DNA of 64,000 bases from Lacrimispora sp. BS-2 (lineage in GTDB: Bacteria; Bacillota; Clostridia; Lachnospirales; Lachnospiraceae). Position 1 is the stretch's first letter, and each line of letters begins with the position of its first letter. The DNA lies in contig NZ_CP157940.1 of assembly GCF_040207125.1 (NCBI RefSeq), forward strand, positions 248,001 to 312,000, in the 5' to 3' direction. The notes beneath the pieces were generated by a model. That model had not been told where the DNA came from. It saw only the letters and a list, made by a program, of their open reading frames with translations, and did not search any database. This document shows, in pieces, positions 54,553-63,354 of this stretch. Position numbers and translations under genes: made by a program.

Positions 54553-54598
54553 GCGGTAATACCGGATACGGAACAATTTCTTATGGAGGAGGAGAACA

Positions 54599-56245
54599 AT
54601 GATAAAGCAAAGATGGGGTCTTGCCGCTGCTTTGGTACTGTCTGCCATGGTTATGAGCGGCTGCGGAAAGACCGCCGGGACTCAGGATGGGAAACAGGCC
54701 CAGGCAGTGACAAAATCGGTGGAAGCAGATAATGCAGGGAAAAAGGACGGGGTCGTAGTGGTGATGAACGTCAGTTCAGAGCCTGAGGCAGGATTTGATC
54801 CGGCTTATGGCTGGGGAGCCGGGGAGCACGTCCATGAACCTTTGATTCAAAGCACCCTTACTGTCACGGATAAGGATTTAAAGATCGGCTATGATCTGGC
54901 AACGGACTTAGCAGTCAGCAGCGACGGACTGAGCTGGACCGTTAAGATCCGGGATGATGTTTTCTTTACAGATGGGGGGAAACTGACCGGACAGGATGTG
55001 GCATTTACTTATAATACATTGAGAGACACCAGTTCGGTGAATGATTTCACCATGCTGGACAGGGCGGAGGCAATCGATGACACCACCGTGATATTCCATA
55101 TGAAGCATCCCTATTCCATCTGGCCTTATACCATGGCTGTGACAGGGATCGTGCCGGAGCATGCATATGGGCCGGATTATGGGGAACACCCCATCGGATC
55201 CGGCAGGTACATATTAAAACAATGGGACAGAGGGCAGCAGGTGATCCTGGAAGCCAATCCGGACTATTATGGAGAAGCGCCAAAGATGAAAAAGGTCACG
55301 GTCCTCTTCATGGAAGAGGATGGGGCTTTGGCAGCGGTTCAGTCCGGTCAGGCGGATATTGGGTATACGGCTGCCTCCTATACGGACCTTACGGTACCTG
55401 GCTATGGACTTTTGGACTGTAAGACCGTGGATAACCGGGGCTTTAACCTTCCGGCCATTCCTTCCGGAAGCGTATCGGAAGAGGGAGTTCCTCTTGGAAA
55501 TGATTTTACCAGTGATGTAAGGGTCAGAAGGGCGATCAACATCGGAATTGACCGGGATGAAATGATAAATAATGTGCTCAACGGCTACGGCAGTCCCGCT
55601 TACAGCGTTTGTGATAAAATGCCATGGCATGAGCCTTCTGCAAAGATAGAGTATGATCCGGAAGGGGCAGGGGCATTGCTTGATGAGGCAGGCTGGATCA
55701 TGGGCAGCGACGGAATCCGGGTGAAAGAGGGAAAACGGGCGGAGCTTCATTTCCTCTATACGGCAGGAGATTCCGTAAGGCAGGCCCTTGCGGCGGATAC
55801 CATCAATCAGTTAAAAAAGCTGGGAATTGACGGACAGATGGAAGGAGCAGGCTGGGATACTGCCTATGACAAAGCCCAGACACAGCCTTTGATCTGGGGC
55901 TGGGGCGCCCACACTCCTATGGAGCTTTATAATATTTACCATACCATGGAGGAAACAGGGCTGGCTTCCTATTCTCCTTATGCCAGCCAAAAGGTAGACC
56001 AGTACATGGATGAAGCTCTTGCGGAAAGTGATCTGGAAAAATCTTATGAGTTATGGAAAAAGGCCCAGTGGGATGGGGAAACAGGCATTACCCAGAGCGG
56101 AGATATTCCCTGGATCTGGCTTGTGAATATCGATCATTTATATTGGGTAAGAGATGGATTAAAGGTTGCAGATCAGAAGCTTCATCCCCACGGGCACGGC
56201 TGGACCATTGTTAATAACGTGGATCAGTGGAGTTGGGAACCATGA
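54599..56245 (+). CDS. nikA: Nickel/peptide-type ABC transporter substrate-binding lipoprotein
   Basis: 548 residues of the SBP_bac_5 family. A lipoprotein signal with lipobox VMSGC puts lipid on C22. Features include PEAGFDPAYGWGAGEHVHEPL near the N-terminus, SGRYILKQWDRGQQV, and RRAINIGIDRDEMI. The family includes nickel, peptide and glutathione binders. Nickel is inferred from the co-transcribed larBCE genes, which need nickel for their cofactor. It is the first gene of a tightly coupled operon; GGAGGAGG precedes the ATG. Confidence 0.82.
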   Translation: MIKQRWGLAAALVLSAMVMSGCGKTAGTQDGKQAQAVTKSVEADNAGKKDGVVVVMNVSSEPEAGFDPAYGWGAGEHVHEPLIQSTLTVTDKDLKIGYDLATDLAVSSDGLSWTVKIRDDVFFTDGGKLTGQDVAFTYNTLRDTSSVNDFTMLDRAEAIDDTTVIFHMKHPYSIWPYTMAVTGIVPEHAYGPDYGEHPIGSGRYILKQWDRGQQVILEANPDYYGEAPKMKKVTVLFMEEDGALAAVQSGQADIGYTAASYTDLTVPGYGLLDCKTVDNRGFNLPAIPSGSVSEEGVPLGNDFTSDVRVRRAINIGIDRDEMINNVLNGYGSPAYSVCDKMPWHEPSAKIEYDPEGAGALLDEAGWIMGSDGIRVKEGKRAELHFLYTAGDSVRQALAADTINQLKKLGIDGQMEGAGWDTAYDKAQTQPLIWGWGAHTPMELYNIYHTMEETGLASYSPYASQKVDQYMDEALAESDLEKSYELWKKAQWDGETGITQSGDIPWIWLVNIDHLYWVRDGLKVADQKLHPHGHGWTIVNNVDQWSWEP

Positions 56246-57252
56246 AAAGCAGCCTGTCTGGAAGGAAAAACCTTTGGTTTTTACTGAAACAGCTTGGCCG
56301 GATGGCAATCCTTCTTTTTCTGGTAAGTTTGGCGGCTTTTTTTCTGGTAACAGTTTCTCCCATTGATCCTTTAAAGGTCAATGTGGGTCAGGCTGCTCTT
56401 GGCTCCATGAGCCAGGAGCAGATCGCAAAGCTTTCGGAATACTGGGGAACTGACTTACCGCCGATAGAACGCTTCCTTTCCTGGGCCGGCGATTTTCTGA
56501 AAGGGGATATGGGAACCTCTCTGTTATACCGCCAGCCCGTATCCCATGTGATCGGAGTGAAGCTGTCAAACTCTCTTTGGCTGATGGCAGTTTCCTGGCT
56601 GGTTTCCGGGGCGGCTGGTTTTGCCCTGGGAACCCTGGCAGGCGCAAACAGGGGAAAAGCAGTGGATAAGGTGATCTCCGCTTATGCTCTCATGACTGCA
56701 AGCACGCCTGCTTTTTGGCTGGGCCTGGTGCTTTTGATGGTGTTTGCTGTCTGGCTTAAGCTGCTTCCTATCGGCTTAAGCGTTCCCATAGGCATGGAAG
56801 CGGCAGAGGTTACGTTAAGGGATCGGGTGGTGCATGGGATTTTGCCCTGCCTGACCCTTTCCATTTCCGGAATGTCCGGCATTCTTCTTCATACAAGAGG
56901 GAAAATGATTCAGGTTATGGAGAGCGATTATGTCCTTTTTGCAAGGGCAAGAGGTGAGTCCAAAAGCCAGATCGTATTCCGGCATGGAATCCGGAACGTT
57001 CTTCTGCCTGCCCTGACCCTTCAGTTTGCTTCGGTCAGCGAAATTTTTGGAGGTTCGGTCCTGGTGGAACAGGTATTTTCCTATCCGGGACTGGGACAGG
57101 CGGCTGTGACAGCCGGACTTGGCGGTGATGTCCCCCTGCTTCTGGGAATCACGGTCATCAGTGCTGCCATTGTATTTACAGGGAATTTTACGGCAAACCT
57201 GCTTTACGGCGCGGTGGACCCAAGAATGAGGAAAGGGAGGAAAAGCGCATGA
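56242..57252 (+). CDS. nikB: Nickel/peptide-type ABC permease 1 (NikB-like)
   Basis: 336 residues from ATG 56242, overlapping the substrate-binding gene by 4 bases (ATGA). It has six membrane segments, a long extracellular loop after the first, and the BPD_transp_1 EAA loop (ARARGESKSQIVFRHGIRN, about 238-256), which contacts the ATPase. It is paired with the next permease. The substrate assignment follows the operon context, as above. Confidence 0.88.
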   Translation: MKSSLSGRKNLWFLLKQLGRMAILLFLVSLAAFFLVTVSPIDPLKVNVGQAALGSMSQEQIAKLSEYWGTDLPPIERFLSWAGDFLKGDMGTSLLYRQPVSHVIGVKLSNSLWLMAVSWLVSGAAGFALGTLAGANRGKAVDKVISAYALMTASTPAFWLGLVLLMVFAVWLKLLPIGLSVPIGMEAAEVTLRDRVVHGILPCLTLSISGMSGILLHTRGKMIQVMESDYVLFARARGESKSQIVFRHGIRNVLLPALTLQFASVSEIFGGSVLVEQVFSYPGLGQAAVTAGLGGDVPLLLGITVISAAIVFTGNFTANLLYGAVDPRMRKGRKSA

Positions 57253-58073
57253 AACAATGGAATGGCCGGAAGTCCATGATCTGCCTCCTGGTGCTTTTTA
57301 CCGTTCTTTTGGCGGCTGTGGCCATTGCCGGGCAGTTTTACAGGACAGAGGCCCTGGTCACTGATTTTTCTAGAAAGAATCTGCCGCCCTGCTTTTCCCA
57401 TCCCTTTGGTACGGACTGGATGGGCCGGGATATGTTTGCGCGGACCATGACAGGCCTTTCCATGAGCATCCGGATTGGTCTTCTCACAGCAGCGGTCAGC
57501 ACAGTGATCGCTTTTTTTCTGGGGCTTTTTGCAGCTTCCATGGGAAAGGCGGCGGATGGGCTTGTAATCGGGCTCATTGATCTTGTGATGGGGATTCCCC
57601 ATATTCTTTTGCTGGTTTTGATCTCCTTTGCCATGGGAAAGGGCTTTAAGGGCGTTGTGGTGGGAATCTCCCTGACCCACTGGACCTCCCTTGCAAGGCT
57701 GATCAGAGGGGAAGTTCTTCAGCTTAAGGAGAGCCAATACATAAAAATTGCCCGTAAGCTTGGCCACGGCGGATTTAAAACAGCCCTTAAGCATATGACG
57801 CCTCATTTGATCCCACAGCTTTTGGTGGGGCTTGTGCTGTTATTTCCACACGCGATCCTTCATGAGGCCAGCATTACGTTTCTTGGCTTTGGGCTTTCTC
57901 CTGAGCAGCCTGCTATCGGCGTGATCCTGTCAGAAAGCATGAAATACCTGGCAATGGGAAAATGGTGGCTGGCCCTGTTTCCGGGGGTGTTTCTGGTTGC
58001 TGTTGTTCTGCTGTTTCATTTAACAGGAGAAATGGTGAGCAGGCTCATGGATCCGGGCTTTGTGCATCAATAG
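57249..58073 (+). CDS. nikC: Nickel/peptide-type ABC permease 2 (NikC-like)
   Basis: 274 residues, overlapping nikB by 4 bases (ATGA). The N-terminal FSHPFGTDWMGRDMFARTM segment is a standard NikC/DppC marker, and the EAA loop is KIARKLGHGGFKTALKHMTPH (about 162-182). Five or six membrane segments. With NikB it forms the membrane pore for metal or metal-chelate import. Confidence 0.88.
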   Translation: MKQWNGRKSMICLLVLFTVLLAAVAIAGQFYRTEALVTDFSRKNLPPCFSHPFGTDWMGRDMFARTMTGLSMSIRIGLLTAAVSTVIAFFLGLFAASMGKAADGLVIGLIDLVMGIPHILLLVLISFAMGKGFKGVVVGISLTHWTSLARLIRGEVLQLKESQYIKIARKLGHGGFKTALKHMTPHLIPQLLVGLVLLFPHAILHEASITFLGFGLSPEQPAIGVILSESMKYLAMGKWWLALFPGVFLVAVVLLFHLTGEMVSRLMDPGFVHQ

Positions 58074-58084
58074 GAGGGAATGGA

Positions 58085-59020
58085 TTGGAAGAGAAGAAAA
58101 CGGTTCTGTCGGTAAAAAACCTGTCAGTTTCATTTACCCAATATGAACGGTGGATCCAAAGGACAACTCTTTTGGCTGTCAAGGACGTGAGCCTGACTGT
58201 AAAAGAAGGGGAGCTGGTGGCTGTAGTGGGTTCCAGCGGCTCGGGAAAGAGCCTTCTGGCTCATGGAGTGCTGGGAATCCTGCCTTATAATGCTTCCTGG
58301 TCAGGGGAGATATCGTATTATGGGGAAAAGCTTACGGAAAAACGGATGGAGAAGCTTCGGGGAAAGGAGATCGTTCTGGTTCCCCAAAGCGTTTCCTATC
58401 TGGATCCTTTAATGAAAGCAGGTCCTCAGATCAGAAAAGGAAAACGGGATCAGGACAGCAGGAACGAAAGCATTAAGACCCTTAGGAGATATGGACTTGA
58501 TGAGACTGTGGAAAAGCTCTATCCCTTTGAACTGTCGGGGGGAATGACCAGAAGAATCTTAATTTCCACTGCGGTCATGGAAAGGCCTAAGCTGGTCATA
58601 GCAGATGAGCCTACCCCAGGTCTTCATCTGGAGGCGGCAAAAAGGGTATTGTCCCATTTCCGGGAAATAGCTGATGAGGGAGCAGGTGTGCTTCTCATCG
58701 CTCATGATCTGGAGTTGGCACTTAAAGTTGCGGACCGAATTGTGGTATTCTATGCAGGAACCAGCGTTGAGGAGGCTTCTGCCGCTGATTTTAAGGAGGA
58801 AAGATCTCTTCGCCATCCATATTCAAAGGCTCTTTACAGGGCTATGCCTGAGCATGGATTTTGGGCGGTGCCGGGAACCCAGCCTTATTTAAAGGACCGC
58901 CCTTCAGGCTGCCCCTATGCCCCCAGATGTGAGCTTCGGGAGGAAAGGTGTTTAAGGGAAGTGGAATACGTTGGCCTGGCTGGTGGAATGGTCCGGTGCG
59001 TAAAGGCAGAGGAGGAATAA
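58085..59020 (+). CDS. nikD: Nickel/peptide-type ABC ATPase 1 (NikD-like)
   Basis: 311 residues from TTG 58085, which follows AGGAGGGA; the open frame upstream overlaps nikC and is discarded. Walker A VVGSSGSGKS, Walker B VIADEPTPGLHLE and the OppD-type C-terminal Cys motif CPYAPRCELREERC are present. The signature is LSGGMTRR. It is longer than NikE because of this C-terminal extension, which the family uses for regulation or dimerisation. Confidence 0.87.
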   Translation: MEEKKTVLSVKNLSVSFTQYERWIQRTTLLAVKDVSLTVKEGELVAVVGSSGSGKSLLAHGVLGILPYNASWSGEISYYGEKLTEKRMEKLRGKEIVLVPQSVSYLDPLMKAGPQIRKGKRDQDSRNESIKTLRRYGLDETVEKLYPFELSGGMTRRILISTAVMERPKLVIADEPTPGLHLEAAKRVLSHFREIADEGAGVLLIAHDLELALKVADRIVVFYAGTSVEEASAADFKEERSLRHPYSKALYRAMPEHGFWAVPGTQPYLKDRPSGCPYAPRCELREERCLREVEYVGLAGGMVRCVKAEEE

Positions 59021-59021
59021 G

Positions 59022-59630
59022 GTGAGGTTGGAAGCGAAAAACATATCATTTCGGTATGATAATGGGAATAAGCAGATATTAAACAATCTGTCTATGTACA
59101 TGGACAGCGGAGAACGGCTGGGGCTGGTTGCGCCCAGTGGTTTTGGAAAAACCACCTGCTGTAAAATTCTTGCCGGATATGAAAAGCCGGACAAGGGAGA
59201 GATACTTCTTAATGGAAAGCCCCTTTCTTCCTACAAGGGCTATTGTCCGGTTCAAATGATCTGGCAGCACCCGGAAAGCTCCGTAAATCCAAGGCTTAAG
59301 CTTAAGGAGGTTTTAAAGGAGGGGGACGGGGTGGAAGACCGGGTGATAAAAGGGCTGGGTATTGAACCGGAATGGTTAAACCGGTACCCTTCCGAGGTTT
59401 CGGGAGGTGAGCTTCAGCGCTTTTGCATAGCCCGGGCACTGGGCGGAGGAACCAGGTTTCTCCTTGCGGATGAGATCAGCGCCATGCTGGATTTAATTAC
59501 CCAGAGCCAGATCTGGAATTTTCTCATGTCAGAAGTGGAGAGACGGGGAATCGGCCTTTTGGTAGTCAGTCATTCCCAGGGCCTTTTAGAACGTGTATGC
59601 ACAAGAAAACTTGATTTGGGCGGGCAATGA
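59022..59630 (+). CDS. nikE: Nickel/peptide-type ABC ATPase 2 (NikE-like, short)
   Basis: 202 residues from GTG 59022, one base after the preceding stop, after GAGGAGGA. Walker A is LVAPSGFGKTT (about 33-43), signature VSGGELQR and Walker B LLADEISAMLD. It is shorter than OppF-type proteins and has no C-terminal Cys motif, but the catalytic core is complete. The Asp-Glu pair DE in Walker B is intact. Confidence 0.87.
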   Translation: MRLEAKNISFRYDNGNKQILNNLSMYMDSGERLGLVAPSGFGKTTCCKILAGYEKPDKGEILLNGKPLSSYKGYCPVQMIWQHPESSVNPRLKLKEVLKEGDGVEDRVIKGLGIEPEWLNRYPSEVSGGELQRFCIARALGGGTRFLLADEISAMLDLITQSQIWNFLMSEVERRGIGLLVVSHSQGLLERVCTRKLDLGGQ

Positions 59631-59742
59631 ACCAGGAGTTGGCTTGCCGTCATTTGACCAATGCAGCGCAGGCTGAGAAAAAACCGAAATGTATGTTTTT
59701 CTAAGCCGAAACGGAACACCGTAAGAGGAGGGAGTCGGGATA

Positions 59743-60486
59743 ATGGATGTTAGAGATATGCTTAACCTGGTAAAATCAGGTGAAATGGAAATCCTGGAAG
59801 CAGAACGGCTGTTAAAGGATCTTCCTTATGAGGATCTGGGCTATGCAAAGCTGGATCACCACAGGGCGCTTCGTTCCGGCTTTGGTGAAACAGTTTTTTG
59901 TCAGGGAAAGCCGGATCAATACCTGGTGGAGATTTACAGGAAATTTTATGAAAGAGACGGTGAGGTACTGGGGACCAGGGCCTGCAAAGAGCAATTTGAG
60001 CTGGTAAAATCCGCTGTGCCGGATGTCCTGTATGATCCTATATCCAGGATCTTAAAGGTGGAGCGGCCGGGTAAAGAAAGAAAGGGGTGTGTGGCGGTCT
60101 GTACAGGCGGTACGGCAGACATCCCGGTAGCGGAGGAAGCGGCACAGACTGCGGAATATTTCGGCTGCAATGTGGACCGGATATTCGATGTGGGGGTAGC
60201 CGGAATCCACCGCCTTCTGTCCCAGAGAGACAGAATCAGGAATGCCAGATGTATTATTGCGGTGGCAGGGATGGAAGGAGCCTTGGGAACGGTCATCGCC
60301 GGGCTGGCAGACTGCCCGGTCATTGCGGTTCCCACCTCGGTAGGCTATGGAGCCAGCTTTCATGGGTTGTCTGCTCTTCTTACAATGCTTAATTCCTGCG
60401 CAAATGGAATTTCTGTTGTAAATATTGATAATGGATACGGGGCCGGGTATATTGCAACACAAATCAATCGACTGGCGGTGAGATAA
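59743..60486 (+). CDS. larB: Nicotinate mononucleotide carboxylase for nickel-pincer cofactor (LarB)
   Basis: 247 residues. LarB carboxylates and hydrolyses nicotinic acid adenine dinucleotide to pyridine-3,5-dicarboxylate mononucleotide, the first step of nickel-pincer nucleotide synthesis. PurE-like motifs VCTGGTADIPVAEEA (about 120-134), FDVGVAGIHRLL, VAGMEGALGTVIAG and PTSVGYGASFHG are conserved in order. GAGGAGGG precedes the ATG. The gene follows a 112-base gap after nikE, without an evident terminator, so co-transcription is likely. Confidence 0.93.
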   Translation: MDVRDMLNLVKSGEMEILEAERLLKDLPYEDLGYAKLDHHRALRSGFGETVFCQGKPDQYLVEIYRKFYERDGEVLGTRACKEQFELVKSAVPDVLYDPISRILKVERPGKERKGCVAVCTGGTADIPVAEEAAQTAEYFGCNVDRIFDVGVAGIHRLLSQRDRIRNARCIIAVAGMEGALGTVIAGLADCPVIAVPTSVGYGASFHGLSALLTMLNSCANGISVVNIDNGYGAGYIATQINRLAVR

Positions 60487-60487
60487 A

Positions 60488-61849
60488 ATGGGAAAAGTGC
60501 TGTATTTGGAATGTAATTCAGGAATCAGCGGCGATATGACGGTAGGCGCTCTTTTAGACCTGGGAGCGGATAAGGAAGCTTTAATAAAGGCTTTGCAAAG
60601 TCTGGGGGTGGCTGGCTATCATCTTTACTTTGGCAGGACCAGGAAATGCGGGTTGGATGCTTATGATTTTGACGTTCTTCTGGAAGATGAAGGGCATGGA
60701 CATGAGGGGGATCGCGGACATGACCATGGTCATAGCCACGAGCAAGGTCACGAGTGTGACTATGGTCATAGCCATCAACATGATGACAGCAATAACCATG
60801 AGCATTGTCAAGAACATGATGACAGCAATAACCATAAGCATTGTCACGACCATGAGTGTGGCCATAGTCATGACCATGACCACCTCCAGGTTCACCGGAA
60901 TCTTCAGGATATATATACTATCATCGACCGGCTGGATTCCGGCAGCAAGGTAAAGGCAATGGCAAAGCAGATGTTTGGTATGGTGGCAGAAGCAGAGTCA
61001 AAGGCTCATGGAATCCCTGTGGAAGAGGTTCATTTTCATGAGGTAGGAGCCATTGATTCCATTGTGGACATCATCAGCGTGGCGGTCTGTGTGGACAGCC
61101 TGGGAGTGGATGAGATCGTGGTATCTCCTCTGGCGGAAGGTCATGGCAGTGTCCGGTGCCAGCATGGCGTTATCCCGGTTCCTGTTCCGGCTACGGCCAA
61201 CATTGCGGCGGCCCATGGTCTGAAGCTTCGTTTCACGGACAATGAAGGGGAGATGGTGACTCCCACCGGAGCAGCTATAGCGGCGGCTCTTGAGACAAGA
61301 AAAAATCTTCCCTCCTCCTTTCAGATCTTAAAGACAGGGATTGGTGCAGGAAAAAAGGACTTTAAACAGGCAAACGTTCTGCGGGCCATGCTTCTTCTGG
61401 AAGAGGAAGAAGGCACAGGAGAAAATATGTGGGTTTTGGAAGCCAATATTGACGACTGCAGTGGGGAAGCCTTTGGCTTTGCCATGGAATCCTTATTGGA
61501 GGCCGGAGCGGCTGATGTCTGGTATACCCCTGTTTTTATGAAAAAGAACCGGCCTGCCTATATGCTCAGCCTGATCTGCCGGGAAGAGGAGATAAGCAGA
61601 ATGGAAGATATCCTGTTCATTCAGACTACCACCATAGGAGTCAGAAGATACCCGGTATTGAGAACCATTCTGGACCGGAAAAAAAGGAAGGTCATGACAG
61701 AATTCGGTGAGGCAGAGGTGAAAGTCTGTACCTACAAAAGCAGGACGTTCTGCTACCCGGAATTTGAAAGTGTAAGAAGTATCTGCAAAGAAAATGGACT
61801 GGATTACCAGACCGTATACAATGTCATACGCAGGGAGGCGGAGAAATAA
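60488..61849 (+). CDS. larC: Nickel insertion protein LarC, with His-rich insert
   Basis: 453 residues as one unbroken frame. LarC inserts nickel into the pincer cofactor using CTP. The N-terminal domain starts CNSGISGDMTVGALLDLG and contains the VEEVHFHEVGAIDSI region; the C-terminal domain starts near WVLEANIDDCSGEAFG. A His/Asp-rich insert of about 65 residues (around 70-137, for example GHDHGHSHEQGH) sits in the first domain and probably binds nickel. In Lactiplantibacillus the two LarC domains are joined by ribosomal frameshifting; here no shift is needed. Starts one base after larB. Confidence 0.93.
   Translation: MGKVLYLECNSGISGDMTVGALLDLGADKEALIKALQSLGVAGYHLYFGRTRKCGLDAYDFDVLLEDEGHGHEGDRGHDHGHSHEQGHECDYGHSHQHDDSNNHEHCQEHDDSNNHKHCHDHECGHSHDHDHLQVHRNLQDIYTIIDRLDSGSKVKAMAKQMFGMVAEAESKAHGIPVEEVHFHEVGAIDSIVDIISVAVCVDSLGVDEIVVSPLAEGHGSVRCQHGVIPVPVPATANIAAAHGLKLRFTDNEGEMVTPTGAAIAAALETRKNLPSSFQILKTGIGAGKKDFKQANVLRAMLLLEEEEGTGENMWVLEANIDDCSGEAFGFAMESLLEAGAADVWYTPVFMKKNRPAYMLSLICREEEISRMEDILFIQTTTIGVRRYPVLRTILDRKKRKVMTEFGEAEVKVCTYKSRTFCYPEFESVRSICKENGLDYQTVYNVIRREAEK
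60777..60846 (+). repeat. 36-bp direct duplication inside the LarC His-rich insert
   Basis: Two 34-base blocks, 60777-60810 and 60813-60846, differ at one position (G/A) and lie 36 bases apart, adding 12 residues in frame each (HDDSNNHEHCQE-like). A recent in-frame expansion of the metal-binding insert. Confidence 0.85.
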
Positions 61850-62679
61850 TGGAGGAGAACATTCTGAAAATGAAAATAAGGCTGGAACAGATGATGGCGG
61901 ATTATGCCAAAGAGGATATCTGCCTGGCTTTTTCTGGGGGAGTGGATTCCAGCTTATTGCTGAAGGCAGCGGCAGATGCTGCAGGAAAAACGGGAAAAAA
62001 CGTTTATGCAGTAACCTTTGACAGCCGTCTCCATCCTTCCTGTGATTTAGAGATCGCAGCCAGAGTGGCAAAGGAGCTGGGGGGCGTTCATAAAGTGGTT
62101 TCCGTCAATGAGCTGGAACAGGAGGAGATACGCTATAATCCGGTAAACCGGTGCTATCTGTGCAAAAAGAAGCTGTTCCAGTCTTTGAAGGATTTTGCAC
62201 AGGAAATGAACATTCCTTATATCATGGATGGGACCAACGAGGATGATCTTCATGTTTACCGTCCTGGAATCAAGGCTTTAAGGGAACTGGGGATCATCAG
62301 TCCCCTGGCTGAGCTTCACATTACCAAGTCCCAGGTCAAGGAACTGGCTTCATGGTACGGAATCTCCGTGGCGTCCAGGCCTTCTGCTCCATGTATGGCG
62401 ACCCGTCTTCCTTATAATACGGAAATTGATTATGATATCCTGAACCGCATTGGAAAAGGAGAGGAATTTGTAAGTTCTCTTGTGAAAGGAAATGTGCGGC
62501 TGAGGTTTCATAATGACATTGTCCGCATTGAGGTGGACCGGGACGCAATGGGAGAAGTGATGGAAAAGAGTAAGGAAATTATCTTTTATCTGAAGGAATT
62601 GGGATTTACATATATTACCATGGATTTGGAAGGATTCCGGTCCGGAAGCATGGATGTGGGAATGGAATCCATTGGGTAA
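61849..62679 (+). CDS. larE: Sulfur-transfer protein LarE (pincer cofactor synthesis)
   Basis: 276 residues, start sharing one base with the larC stop. The ATP PP-loop is SGGVDSS (29-35). C182 in PSAPCMATRLPY corresponds to the Lactiplantibacillus sulfur-donor Cys176; C102 and C105 (RCYLC) give additional cysteines. LarE converts the dicarboxylate nucleotide to its bis-thiocarboxylate form before nickel insertion. Whether it sacrifices its own Cys or uses an iron-sulfur cluster, as some LarE do, cannot be decided here. Last gene before a strong terminator. Confidence 0.92.
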   Translation: MEENILKMKIRLEQMMADYAKEDICLAFSGGVDSSLLLKAAADAAGKTGKNVYAVTFDSRLHPSCDLEIAARVAKELGGVHKVVSVNELEQEEIRYNPVNRCYLCKKKLFQSLKDFAQEMNIPYIMDGTNEDDLHVYRPGIKALRELGIISPLAELHITKSQVKELASWYGISVASRPSAPCMATRLPYNTEIDYDILNRIGKGEEFVSSLVKGNVRLRFHNDIVRIEVDRDAMGEVMEKSKEIIFYLKELGFTYITMDLEGFRSGSMDVGMESIG

Positions 62680-62751
62680 AATTGATTGTGCTTCTTATGA
62701 AGTTACTGATATTGCTGTGTTAATTTTTGATTTCATACTGATACGAAAAAG

Positions 62752-62784
62752 TGCGGTTCCATGTTCGGGAACCGCATTTTTTTT
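62752..62784 (+). terminator. Terminator of the nik-lar operon
   Basis: TGCGGTTCC (62752-62760) pairs exactly with GGAACCGCA (62768-62776), followed by eight T. Confidence 0.9.
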
Positions 62785-63245
62785 CGTGTATTTAGTATTC
62801 TCTGTTCCAATGATATAGAGCTATCATGAATCAAAAGTTCCTTGTAAGCTTATTCATGCTTCTGCTTGCCTTAAGGCAGATTATGTTTCACAATATGGCC
62901 TCCTTGTCTGATGCATCAGGACGATTTTCTAACCTCAATTCCTGGTAGCTGTACCATAGACGCTGAATTTTATGATAGGAACCGGAAAATGCTGTATGAG
63001 GGCTTTAGGCAATGGGGTTTTCCTGCTGCATTATAGAATGGTGTACATAATTCAACAGTATTCTTAATCAATGTCGGTTTATATCAAGGGATATGGGAAA
63101 TATCGAAAAGATTGGACGGCATGTCCAAAACAAATTTATTAATTATAACCTAAAATATAGGATATAAATAAGAATAAATGTCGAATTATGATATAAAATG
63201 TAAGTTTATGAAGAAAGTTAATGTGAAAATGCACAATGAATTCTA
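62785..63245. other. Gene-free region holding an aminotransferase remnant
   Basis: No intact gene. The remnant is at 62875-63036 (listed). The rest is AT-rich with a short TGGAC/GTCCA hairpin at 63112-63126. Confidence 0.4.
62875..63036 (+). pseudogene. Remnant of a PLP aminotransferase (class I/II), C-terminal part
   Basis: The frame from 62875 (after an in-frame TAA) to the TAG at 63036 reads a segment ending in DAEFYDRNRKMLYEGFRQWGF, which strongly resembles the C-terminal helix of clostridial class I/II aminotransferases. It has no start codon with a ribosome site, has a stop upstream and ends too early, missing the usual GAFYLF block. Best read as a decayed gene fragment. Identification rests on this single short match by eye. 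Confidence 0.35.
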
Positions 63246-63274
63246 TTGTACTTTGGGTTTGTTTGTGCTAATAT
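63246..63274 (+). promoter_or_regulatory. Promoter of pepD-like gene
   Basis: TTGTAC (63246-63251), 17-base spacer, TAATAT (63269-63274), about 80 bases before the start codon. A short ATGGG/CCCAT hairpin and T run (to about 63308) lie in the leader. Confidence 0.5.
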
Positions 63275-63354
63275 ATTAATGGGTTTTTTGCCCATAAATC
63301 CTGTTTTTTTAAACACATGGAGGGCAAATTTTTTAGTAAAGGAGATAATATACC

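Noticed and set aside
60488-61849. Programmed frameshift in larC as in Lactiplantibacillus
   Set aside because: The gene is a single continuous frame covering both LarC domains.
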